From: Muricea muricata
Lineage: Eukaryota > Cnidaria > Anthozoa > Malacalcyonacea > Plexauridae
Reading direction: 5' to 3'
DNA: 64,000 bases
Assembly (NCBI GenBank): GCA_963855995.1
Contig: OY979730.1
Coordinates: forward strand, 11,199,300 to 11,263,299
The translations under genes were made by a program, and so were the position numbers. Below are positions 54,677-64,000 of the stretch, one piece after another. Positions within the stretch are counted from its first letter, which is position 1; each line of letters starts with the position of its first letter. The notes beneath the pieces were generated by a model, which was given only the letters and a program-made list of their open reading frames with translations, was not told where the DNA came from and ran no database searches.

Positions 54677-56197
54677 GGTTCACTTTCTTGTTTTCTCGTC
54701 GCTTATCTTCTTGATATAAAGTTCCTCCAGACCTATGCGGCGTAATAATGAAAATATGATAGATGGTCGCACCATTTTATGTGTTCTGTCCTTGGTGCGT
54801 TTCAGCTCAAAGGAAGTCCATACGGTAAATCCCAAAAGTGCATGCCATCCAGAGATAGAACAACTTGTTAAGACATGTCATTCATATAACCATTTCATAT
54901 GGGTTTTTGGCCGTTTTCGAACGCAAATCTCAACTGAGGGAAGTCGATGTGGCCACTTGTACAATGTGTAGATTTGGACTTGTCCATGATGCGTATTTAC
55001 ATAGGGTCTTCCTTCCATAACCTTGCATATTCATGTTTAATACATATTTAATTTGTTATATTCGAATGAGCAACATATTGCCGTGCTAAAGTATGGCCTG
55101 GCTTTAGGTTTAGCTTACAATAAGTAATAAACTGATAATTTTTACGTCCGATAGTTTCGCCTTACTCGAATTTTTCACCAGTGTAAGTTTGCTAAAATTT
55201 CCTAATCAGATAATCTGTTGGCTTTCATTTGGTGAATATTTTGAGATTCCCTATTGTAGCTAGCTGGTACTGGACCGACTCCTTCCCCTCGAAGTAAGCT
55301 TTCAATTTTGTTTACTACTATAAAACTGATAGGTAAAACTGATAGGTAAAACTGATAGACATTTTTTTTTGGTATGCAGGCTTGTCAATTGACTAACGTT
55401 GATTGCTGTCTGTATAGGGCTCGAGTTATGCGTATTTCTAGATGTATTTCTAGAAGCATCAGCGTATTGTGCTATAATGATATTTCTACGGTTCAACAAG
55501 AGCAAAATAATTGTTTCAGTTAAAATAGGCTTTGTACAGTCAGAGCTATTTCAACGCAAACGTTGTGTTCCAGATTCAATGTATAATAAAGGTGTTAATC
55601 TGAAATTGGAGCTGACTTGAACTGCCATAATTAACATGGTACGACATGCTATAATATAATACCGATGTAAAATTTTGCCTGAAAGAATGAATGAGAAAGC
55701 AGCTCTGGTTTTGTAATAAGAGGTATTTATCCGGCAGTTTCTCGAAAAAAATAAGGTTAGTTGATTTCTATGCATTATTGGTAGAATACTATACCCGTAT
55801 ACTATTGCAAATGCTGTCATTTCATTGGCTGCTCTATTTGCTATCTACCGAGGAGCAGACAGATGCGAAGCAGAGATAAATAAAGAAATAACAGACATTT
55901 TGCTCTTCCTATACTTTGCGTCGTTCCGGTGTTCTGGTGTTCCTGCTGTTATTAATAGCCAATTTTTGTTGTTCCGGAATTTTACTGTTCCGGTATTTCG
56001 TGTTCCGGTGTTCCGTTACAAAAAAATGGAAATTCGCGGTTTTGATATAACCGTGCCGTTGTAAAAAGAGGACTGGGCGCTATAGAAAACAATATGGCGG
56101 TTTTAAGGAAAAAAATTTAAAATACTTGCACTTATATTATTTTGAATAAGATTGTATTAAATCGATTATATTCATTGGATATTCTCTGCCCTCCAAC
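54677..56197. other. Region between VWA gene and TRNAU1AP (divergent promoters)
   Basis: The two genes are head to head about 1.5 kb apart, so this must contain both promoters. From about 55145 it matches 49700-50640. It holds a palindromic short element near 55700-55860 (TTTCATTGGCTGCTCTATTT) and CCGGTGTTCC repeats at 55925-56015. 54700-55140 is unique with no clear gene. Confidence 0.6.
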
Positions 56198-59100
56198 ATG
56201 TCAACGCTTTGGATGGGTGATGTATGTTTATACATTGGTTTTTAAATAATATTTTGTATGCTACGTAATATATTATGCCATTATGGAATAAATTCAGATG
56301 CAAGCACGTGGAAATCTAGTTTATTTAAATTGTATATTTCAGCTTGACACTTACATGGATGAACAGTTTGTTAAGGCTGCGTTTGCCTCTGCTGGTCATG
56401 CGGTTATCAGCGTTAAAATCATAATTAATAAAATCACTGGGTAAGATTGAAGGATTATATTGACTGATTAGGGAATGTATATCTGATGTCAAGAACTAGA
56501 AGTAACAACAAAGTTGTATGAGAAGTGAGAGTTTGTATAAGTTTTCTCAACTCTCACGTCCTTGTTAAACGAGAACGAGAGTTGCATGAAAGTTGAGAAA
56601 CGAGAGTTTGTAAGAGAGTTTTCTCATCTCTCATGTCCTGGTCAAACAGACAAACCAGGTCCTCACATGGAACTGAAACTAAAATGACAACAAATTGTTT
56701 TTATTTTTCTCAGTACACCAGCTGGCTATTGTTTTGTGGATTTCCCGACTCCCAAGAATGCTGAAAATGCTTTGAATACATTAAATGGGATACCTGTGCC
56801 TGGAACAAACCCGGTTGGTACAGAAATAGAATTAAATTAAGGTTCTGTTCAACTAAAACTGATTCTAACCATAATACCTTTCAGGCTAAAAGATTTAAAC
56901 TAAACTGGGCATCTTATGGCAAAGAAACTCAGTCACAGTAAGTCATGTTTTGGCTATTACACTATAGTATATATAGATAATGCTGCCCAAACAGCATTAC
57001 CAAAATTTTAACAGTCAAATACTCAAATTAATTTTCACAGATTTCAGTGGGGTAAACTATAAATGATGACTCAGTCATGAGAGTGAATTAAATGTTAATT
57101 TTAATATGACTTGTTGCTTTTTTGCTGATGTACTTGTTGCAAGTTGTCAATTTACCGACTTGTTGCAACTTTTCGACAAATTGTAACAAACCTGTCAATT
57201 TCATCAAGTTGCAACAAGTCCGTTAAAATCAGGCTTGTAAGTTGAACTTGTCATTTGCAGACTTGTTTCAACTTGTTGAAACAACTTGCAGCAAGCCTGT
57301 GGATAACAAGTTTTGACAATCAACTTGCAACAAGTCTTTTGGCAACTTGCAACGGACTTGTCATCAACAAGCTGTCGCAAGCCATGCGAACACATCCTGA
57401 TATCGGCTTGTTGATAACAAGTCTGTTGCAAGATGTCAACAGACATGTTGAAACTTGTGTCTTGGGTGTGGCAATAAACATTGTTGAAAAATCTTTTTGC
57501 ATCATTCCTCCAACCAAAACATAAAAGTAAGTCCATGTGTTTTTTTAAAGGGGTCCAGAATTTTCTATTTTTGTTGGTGACCTCACTCCAGAAGTTGACG
57601 ATGCCGGATTACTGGTGAGCTGGAATGCTTTTCTTTCGTATGCACTTAAAATTTTATCCACTTTCTAAACAGCGTGAATTTTTCAAAGCTTGCAGATTGA
57701 TAGATAAAAATTTGGGTAAATATAAAAGTAATCATGAAGTAGTCTGTATATGTCATGTCAGATATCTCTTGATTTGCAGAAACTTCCACTTTTATTTTCT
57801 TCTATTATGTATTTGGTTTTTTGCTCAAAACACACTGTGCTGCAGGAATGTCTTTATTTGTATATTTTTAGAAATTCTTCCGTGACCGTTATCCCTCTTG
57901 CAAGGCTGCTAAAGGTTTGATACTTTGCTCTGTTTTGGCACTACCTTCCTTGGATTAGGTTGCTTTTCTGGCAGGGTAATATGTCAATGAGAATACTGGT
58001 ATTACCTAGGCCTAAACGTAGACTCAATGAACTGTAATAGTCATACACTGATACACAGCCTCACTCAGCCATTACACAGCATGCTTTCATATCTAAACCT
58101 CGCTATCAACAATAGCGCTGGAGTATACGTGATTGTCGTCTGAGTGGCCCTACTAACAGACACACTGTAATGTGCTGCTGAAGTAATTAGCATGTCTTAT
58201 TCTTTAGTTGTGATTGATTCTTCTGGTATGTCAAGGTATTAAACTGAATGATTTTTAAGTTGTTCAAATTCATATGATAATAAAATCTAGCATTTATCTC
58301 AGACAAAATATCCACGCAAATGTTTCCATGTTTATACTTATATATATTAGACTAAAACAAGCTTCCTTATAAATCTGCATGTTTATCTTATGACTTCTCT
58401 TGTAATGTGTTTAGAGGTTATGGCTTTGTACGCTTTTCGACCGAAAATGAACAAAAACGTTCTATGGTGGAAATGCAAGGTGCCCGCGGTTGTGGCGGGA
58501 AAGCAATACGGGTCAGCGTCGCTACGCCAAAAAAGTTAGTCAATTTTGTTAATTAATAGAAGTTCGTTTTCTTCCACACGCGCGCACGGCAAAAAAGAAG
58601 TTGCAAGCTGATTGTCAAAAATTATTATCCACAGGCTTACTGCAAGTTGTTTCAACAATTTATAACAAGTCTGACAAGTTGCAACAAGCCTGTTTTTAAC
58701 AGACATGTTGCAATTGGATGAAATTGACAAGTTTGTTGCAATGTTTTGGCAACAAGTTGCAACAGTGTTGGCTGTACGTCCCAGGTCAAACGAGGATGAA
58801 ACTTGATAAGAGTAACTGATAATCAAAGATTCCTTTAGTTTAACGAACACTCTCATCAGCTCTCGGCCTCATTTGACACGATGTGTTGTGATCATATGGC
58901 ACAAGAGTTCAATTTCGTTGAATCCTTGCTGCCATCATCTAAACAAGCTGCTATGCTAAAAACAGTCGTGTCTCCTACTGCAGGGTAACCAACGCACCAC
59001 CATCCTCGGGTACCAACACGACATATCCCACGGCCGGACAGCAATATCTACAGCAGTATCAACAATATCAACAGTACTACGCCGCATGGCAAGCCAGCTA

Positions 59101-61328
59101 TCAACAACAGGCCGCAGCAGCTGCGCAATATTATCCAAATTACACACAGTATGCTCAGCAGTACGAGCAACAATACGAACAGACGGTGAGTGCCAGAAAT
59201 TGTGACGCAAATTTTTGTCTTGTGGATCCAAACACAATGCTAGGCTAGAAAGTATCACTTGACACCATACTAGCTGGTCTGACCGTGAGTAAAAGGCCTG
59301 GAAGTAGCTACCAAATAGAAATCAATTTTGCTGTTGTTAATCACTGATATCTTTTGTTTTCCTTTGTGACTTATTACTTGTTGAAACTTAGTAACTGTCT
59401 TTAATAGAAAATTGTAAGTCTGCCAGAAACTCAGAAACAAAGTAAATTATATTCCATGAGAAATTTGATAGTTTGGATCGAAAAATATATTTCTATTTGA
59501 CAACTAGTGCCAGTACTTTTTTAGAATACAGAACGTATTTTCAGATCATCTGGTATATTATACCAAACTGATCGTTACATCAATTCGTACATTGTTCTTC
59601 CAAAGTCCCGAGGTCAACTTTTTCTCCTCTGGGGAGTGTTGGCCATAAATTTCTCCCCGAGTGTTAGCCACAAATTTAGTGAGAAAAAAATTGAATTTAG
59701 GGTCGGAATTTTCTCAAGACAGAAACTCGTACGAAGTCTAATGGGTCTTAATTTCTCTTTTATATAAATTAATGATTGAAGAATACGGAAGTGGAGAGTG
59801 ACCCAACTGATGTAAGTCTTCAGTGTTCTTGAGCACTTTGTTAAAAATTACGTACGAGGGTTGATCCAGTACATTAATACCACGCTTGCTCTACATCTGA
59901 ATTTGATCAAACCTAGGACTAGTTTAGTTTAGGTGAATGTCACATGTAGTTACGTGAATTTCACACGTGATCACGTGAATTCCACAAGTGGTTACGTAAA
60001 TTTCACACGTGATCATTTAAATATCACATGTAGTTACGTGAATTTCACACGTGATTATTTGAATATCACATGTAGTTACGTGAATTTCACACGTGATCAT
60101 GTGAATTCCACAAGTGGTTATGTGAATTTCACACGTGATCATGTGAAGTTCACACGTGATCATGTGAAGTTCACACGTGATCATGTGAAGTTCACACGTG
60201 ATCATGTGAAGTTCACACCTGGTCATGTGAATTTCACACGTGATCATGTGAATTTCACACGTGATCATGTGAATTTCACAATTCTGAACGGCTTTATTGT
60301 AACAAGATTTTCAACTCTTACTTGCACAGGTATACGAGGAAGAATCGCCTGATCAAGAGCTGGAAGGTAGCTACAGTGTCCAATACTTGATTTAATACTG
60401 GTTTAAAGAACGAATTTCTAACATAAAACTATTTTTGGACTAGTTGACTTGCATCGCCATCCCATATGCAATAGCGTCAGAGAATTGAGGGAATCATGCA
60501 ATTTAGTTGATCTATATTGCTCTTGCATTCTCTGTTTATTTTTCATTCATTCAGTGCACCATTCTTCCTCGATTTTGCTCGCTAATTTTCGGCAGCAAAT
60601 GCATCGAGTTCTTGACACAATGACCTGAGCTATTTAAGTAATTCCTCTACAATACCGTCGCCAGCTCAATTAAATGGGGGAGGGGGGGGGGGTGTGTGAA
60701 CACGAATATACGAATATGTCTTCCTCTCCCCCCCGAATATACGAATATGTCTTCCTCTCCCCCCGAATATACGAATATGTCTTCCTTCCCCCCCTCAATA
60801 TGGGGCCTGGCTAAGACACCTCGACTATCGATATGTTTAGAACCAGACGAAGAAATCGCTGTGGCTGCTGAGAACAGAGAGATTGCAAGCCGTGAAGAGG
60901 TTAGAAGACTCGTTTTCCCGTTTGGGTTGTCGGTCTTTTGCGGGCCTCTGTTCATTCATTGTAGCTAACATAAAAAGTAAACAGCGTTTAATTAATTTTT
61001 TGATTAGCATTGTTAATTAAAGATTAACATGTGCAGTAAATATGTCAAATGCTTGAAAGCTTCTTTGAAAGATTGAAATTTTTTTTAAAACACGGATTAA
61101 CTTGTAAGAAAACCGCTTAAAACATTCGACCAAACGAATCGCATACCAAGGTCGACCAAAAATCGTATTCAGTCGAAGCGACGTCGACAACATTGCAGAC
61201 CCTAATTTTAACTCACTAATACACGAAAACTTATTTATTTATCTAAGGCTTTATATATGGAACTGGAAGAGTCACGCTGGCAACCGCTGGATTCTGTTAC
61301 TGCCAGCCCAAGTACACTTGTTGCGTGA
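56198..61328 (+). CDS. TRNAU1AP: tRNA selenocysteine 1-associated protein 1 (SECp43), complete
   Basis: RNA-binding protein linked to selenocysteine tRNA modification and selenoprotein synthesis. Thirteen exons in one frame: 56198-56221, 56343-56440, 56714-56813, 56885-56937, 57551-57614, 57872-57914, 58208-58235, 58415-58534, 58984-59185, 59782-59811, 60330-60366, 60841-60899, 61248-61328; 312 residues (human about 287). RRM1: LWMGDLDTYMDEQF and GYCFVDF. RRM2: SIFVGDLTPEVDDAG and RGYGFVRFS. Then a Gln/Tyr-rich segment (QQYLQQYQQYQQYYAAWQ), an acidic segment, and the conserved C-terminal SRWQPLDSV. Several exons are tiny (24, 28, 30, 37 and 43 bp). Exon 10 (59782-59811) is the weakest call, with a poor polypyrimidine tract. 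AATAAA at 61677-61682. The two first exons are duplicated at 50664. Confidence 0.92.
56515..56650 (+). repeat. GAGAGTT minisatellite in TRNAU1AP intron 2
   Basis: About 1.5 units: GAGAAGTGAGAGTTTGTATA, TTTTCTCAACTCTCACGTCC and GAGAGTTTTCTCATCTCTCA. Confidence 0.88.
57110..57465. repeat. CTTGTTGCAAC element, long copy
   Basis: Contains CATCAAGTTGCAACAAGTCC, TGGATAACAAGTTTTGACAA, CATGCGAACACATCCTGATA and TGTTGATAACAAGTCTGTTG. In TRNAU1AP intron 4. Confidence 0.8.
58598..58780. repeat. CTTGTTGCAAC element
   Basis: Ends GTTGCAACAGTGTTGGCTGT; in TRNAU1AP intron 8. Confidence 0.78.
59932..60288 (+). repeat. 21-bp minisatellite with CACGTG and GTGAATTTCAC palindromes
   Basis: About 17 units of GTGAATTTCACACGTGATCAT. 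Most units contain CACGTG and TGATCA. It ends about 40 bp before exon 11 of TRNAU1AP. A frame runs through on both strands because 21 is a multiple of 3. Confidence 0.95.
60690..60800 (+). repeat. Three tandem 30 to 33-bp units, C-rich
   Basis: GAATATACGAATATGTCTTC followed by CTCTCCCCCC, three times, next to a G-rich stretch at 60675-60692. Sits 40 bp before exon 12 of TRNAU1AP and may supply pyrimidines for its acceptor. Confidence 0.9.
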
Positions 61329-61676
61329 TAGAAGACTGGTAACCAATTGGAGATAAGTCGAAGATTTTAATATTTTGGACAGTCATGAAAAGGTTTAAGC
61401 GCTACTACCGCGCGGTGTGTTGAAACATGTCTTAAAAGCGAGTTGAACAAGTTGCTGGATGATGTTGTACAGATATTGAACGCGTAGGTGTCCTATATAA
61501 AAAATATCAACGATCTATGATCATGTTAACGCTACATGTCTTAATAGATCATGCAAACGCGATTTCGTATATTTCTGAGTAGATGAATAGACTAGACTGT
61601 CTCTTTTATGATTCAATGAGATTTATTTGAGGAGGTAAACCACCTGAAAAACATTGGAAAGGCTTTAAAGTTTTTA

Positions 61677-61682
61677 AATAAA
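61677..61682 (+). promoter_or_regulatory. Candidate poly(A) signal of TRNAU1AP
   Basis: AATAAA about 350 nt after the stop. Confidence 0.4.
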
Positions 61683-61699
61683 AATTTCTACCACCACGT

Positions 61700-61865
61700 T
61701 TGAGATATCTTTTTCAGCTAGTTCAGACACAATCCACGACAGCTTATTGTAGAATACTACCTACAATAGACCACCACGTTTGAGATATCTTATTAGGTAG
61801 TTCAGACACAAGCCACGACAGCTTATTGTAGAACTATACTGACCTTCCCTTGACCTCCACATTTG
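61700..61865 (-). repeat. Inverted copies of the 80-bp minisatellite
   Basis: CCACCACGTTTGAGATATCT, AGTTCAGACACAA, CCACGACAGCTTATTGTAGA, about two units, reverse of the array at 3436-3890. Confidence 0.88.
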
Positions 61866-62569
61866 AGATATCGTTTTTAGGATGTAAAAACCACGTCAGA
61901 TTATTGGGAAATATTACTCCTCTAGCTTTGATAAATCAAACTTGTTGCTAAAGCATTCAATATAGGTTGAGCTCCGTATTTTATGTTCAGCACATGTTTG
62001 TAATAAATTTAAAAAAAATGCCGAACAAACGAGAGCTTGGAAATTTATAAACAAAATATGTAATATGATATTCAATTTTGATTTTTCGATTGATATTGCG
62101 TGTAAGTTGAAGCTAACAGAACTGCTTTGAACATTATGAAAATTCAATGCAATGAAAGATCGCTTTCTGTACAGAAATATTTTACAATAGTGTATTTTAT
62201 TTGAATTAAATTAATGTCCAATCATTTGTAATGGCCTCAGATAGTACGTGGGATGTTATATTACTTATATACGTTTGGTTTGTTTTGACTAGCAATATTT
62301 AGCCAATCCCACATAAAATTTCACAGAATGGTGTATTGTTGGAAAGGCGAACAGATGCATTAAGAATTTTTACTTTTAATTTGCGATATTGATGCAGTGT
62401 CGACCATTGTGTCCGTTGTTGGACAAATATTAGTTTACTGTCCAGCATTGATTTACATATTCGTAAATGAGGGGGATTAATGAGCTTTGTTGAGCGAGAA
62501 AATGAAAGCGTTTATAACATGCTGGTGAAATATTACTTGCTTTGCTCTGTGCAAGCCTAAAGACAGGAA

Positions 62570-62605
62570 ATGGACGGTGTTGAAGAAGACGAACTACTTG
62601 AAAAG
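62570..62605 (+). CDS. Possible first coding exon of a gene continuing past the window
   Basis: ATG in a fair context (GGAAATGG) opens MDGVEEDELLEK and meets a donor AAGGTAACT at 62606. The acidic start is plausible for a protein N terminus, but no second exon was found before the end of the window and the product is not recognised. Could be chance. Confidence 0.3.
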
Positions 62606-64000
62606 GTAACTATAGGATTCCATCCTTACTACATCGAGAAATTTTGGGAAAGTTTTATCAGATATCTACGTAGTGGTCGCTAAATGTACATTTGTAAATA
62701 TAGACTGCTTGCTTTCGCGTTTTCACAGACAAAACAAGAGTATTCCTACTAGTAAAATAGATCTCAAACTTTGTATTGTTGTTCTGTAATACGTGCCCAA
62801 TAATAAACCGCTCTTAAACGCTTTCAAGAAATTTTATGTGGCAAGAAACGGTAAACAAATAAGGGGGTTATTATTTGTAGAAGTGTACAGACTTAGAGCT
62901 GTCCCGTATAGTGATGGGGAAAGACTATCGGCAATTATATTCAATAGCCAATCGATTGGCTACGAGATCCTTGCGTTTGTTACATTGTTTATGTAATTTT
63001 TGTGTTGAAATATGATATATAATGTTCTCGACATAATGGCTTTGGTAGTATACACTCTGTAATATAAGGTATGCCAGATGTCAACGGGTTTGATGCAAGT
63101 TGATTCTCAAGACTTTTTAACCACAAGCTTGATGTATTGCAGCAAATCTGCAAAATGTAATTTTTGAGTTGAAATATGATATATAATGTTCTCGACATAA
63201 TGGCTTTGGTAGTATACACTCTATGATATAAGGTATGCCAGATGTCAACGGGTTTGATGCAAGTTGATTCTCAAGACTTTTTAACCACAAGCTTGATGTA
63301 TTGCAGCAAATCTGCAAATATCAAGTTGCATTAAGTTTTTCACAGACTTTATGCAACTTGATGAAGCCAACAGGCTTGGTGCAATTTGATGACAAACTTG
63401 CAACAAGCAATTAAAATCCGCAACTTGCATCAAGTTTTCGGATTTTTGGCTGTATGTGGATGTAAAAAAGTCTTCGATAAACTCCTCAAACACTGTGACA
63501 AGTTAACAATTGTTGGCAAAAATGTAGCCCAACTGGGAATTGGATTAACTAAAAAGACTTCTCTCAAGTGTGGAAGGCATAAAATAATGTCTACCGCTGG
63601 TCAAAGTATCGTATGACAAGCGTGCTTTCTTAATTATATTTCTTATAGCAGTTACCATAACAACACTATTAAATCCATTTAATCCCGGTTAATTTAGTCA
63701 TGATCCTTTTACAAATGTTTTTCAGTCTTCCTAATGCAGATTAGGTTGTATGGCTGAGTAGATTGTTTTTGAATTGAAGATAAAACTTCACATTTTTTGC
63801 ATATGTGAAGTTTTATAAATCAAAATCGAATATAGAGTATATAGTATATTAATATAGGATATGTAATATAGATTATTTCGGAGTGGATTGCTATTCGAAG
63901 CTTTTGTTGAAATTTTTCTGTTGCTACAGTAAACACTGTTTGAGACTGGCATGCGTTATTGCTTTTACGAGTAAGACTTGAGCCTGCGAGTACACTCTGT
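62606..64000. other. Terminal region, repeats only
   Basis: If 62570 is an exon this is its intron. Contains a 165-bp tandem duplication and a CTTGATGCAAC-type element. The last 500 bases are AT-rich (63770-63830 has an inverted CTTCACAT/ATGTGAAG) without a recognisable gene. Confidence 0.45.
62999..63460. repeat. CTTGATGCAAC element with a 165-bp tandem duplication
   Basis: TTGAAATATGATATATAATG to GATGTATTGCAGCAAATCTG occurs twice (about 63003-63160 and 63168-63325), followed by CTTGATGCAAC-type repeats ending TTTTTGGCTGTATG. Confidence 0.85.

Larger units (their letters stand above)
61329..62569. other. 3' flank of TRNAU1AP and intergenic DNA
   Basis: Holds the AATAAA at 61677 and about two inverted units of the 80-bp minisatellite at 61700-61865. 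The remainder is AT-rich with nothing recognised. Confidence 0.5.

Noticed and set aside
59933-60352. Frames of TRDHVNF-type repeats on both strands
   Set aside because: The 21-bp minisatellite keeps frame by its length; it lies inside a TRNAU1AP intron.

Overview
The window is a piece of animal nuclear genome, most likely from an anthozoan cnidarian (sea anemone or coral). The evidence is spliced genes with mostly phase-1 Ig exons, a complete peroxidasin architecture, Ig-TIR (IL-1R-like) receptors, a small local family of intronless class A GPCRs, AT-rich DNA, and abundant short DNA transposons and minisatellites. The species cannot be named from the sequence alone. All multi-exon models below were built by hand from splice sites and reading-frame continuity.

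Layout. (1) 125-9626, plus strand: the 3' part of a peroxidasin gene (2 LRR exons, LRRCT, 4 Ig, peroxidase, coiled coil, VWC), with pentanucleotide microsatellites in four introns. (2) 11205-15790, plus: a five-exon receptor with signal peptide, two Ig domains, one membrane segment and a TIR domain. (3) 16609-26606: four closely related intronless GPCR genes, two on plus and two on minus, each preceded by the same tiny overlapping upstream ORF. (4) 26607-33487: a transposon graveyard with a 3.7-kb palindromic foldback element carrying broken copies of one gene in both arms, a second foldback element, and nested MITEs. (5) 33488-38804, plus: a second Ig-TIR receptor with three Ig domains. (6) 38805-50991: a truncated VWA-domain exon, a roughly 9-kb array of about 65 copies of a 127-bp repeat with higher-order structure, and a truncated copy of the TRNAU1AP promoter and first two exons. 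(7) 50992-54676: a truncated, frameshifted copy of the TIR exon and an intact minus-strand secreted VWA gene. (8) 56198-61328, plus: a complete 13-exon TRNAU1AP (SECp43) gene. (9) 61329-64000: repeats and one possible first exon of a further gene.

Relationships. Regions 6 to 8 look like a tandem duplication of a TIR 3' end - VWA - TRNAU1AP 5' end block. The first copy keeps a whole TIR receptor and broken VWA and TRNAU1AP pieces. The second copy keeps a broken TIR piece and whole VWA and TRNAU1AP genes. The junction lies in a GAGAGTT minisatellite at about 50940-50992. Several encoded proteins are extracellular or receptor proteins (peroxidasin in basement membrane, VWA protein, Ig-TIR receptors, GPCRs), but nothing in the sequence proves they act together. 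TRNAU1AP is an unrelated housekeeping gene of selenocysteine tRNA biology.

Most of the remaining DNA is repetitive. One element family with ACAGCCAAAA ends and CTTGTTGCAAC motifs occurs about 16 times, mainly in introns.
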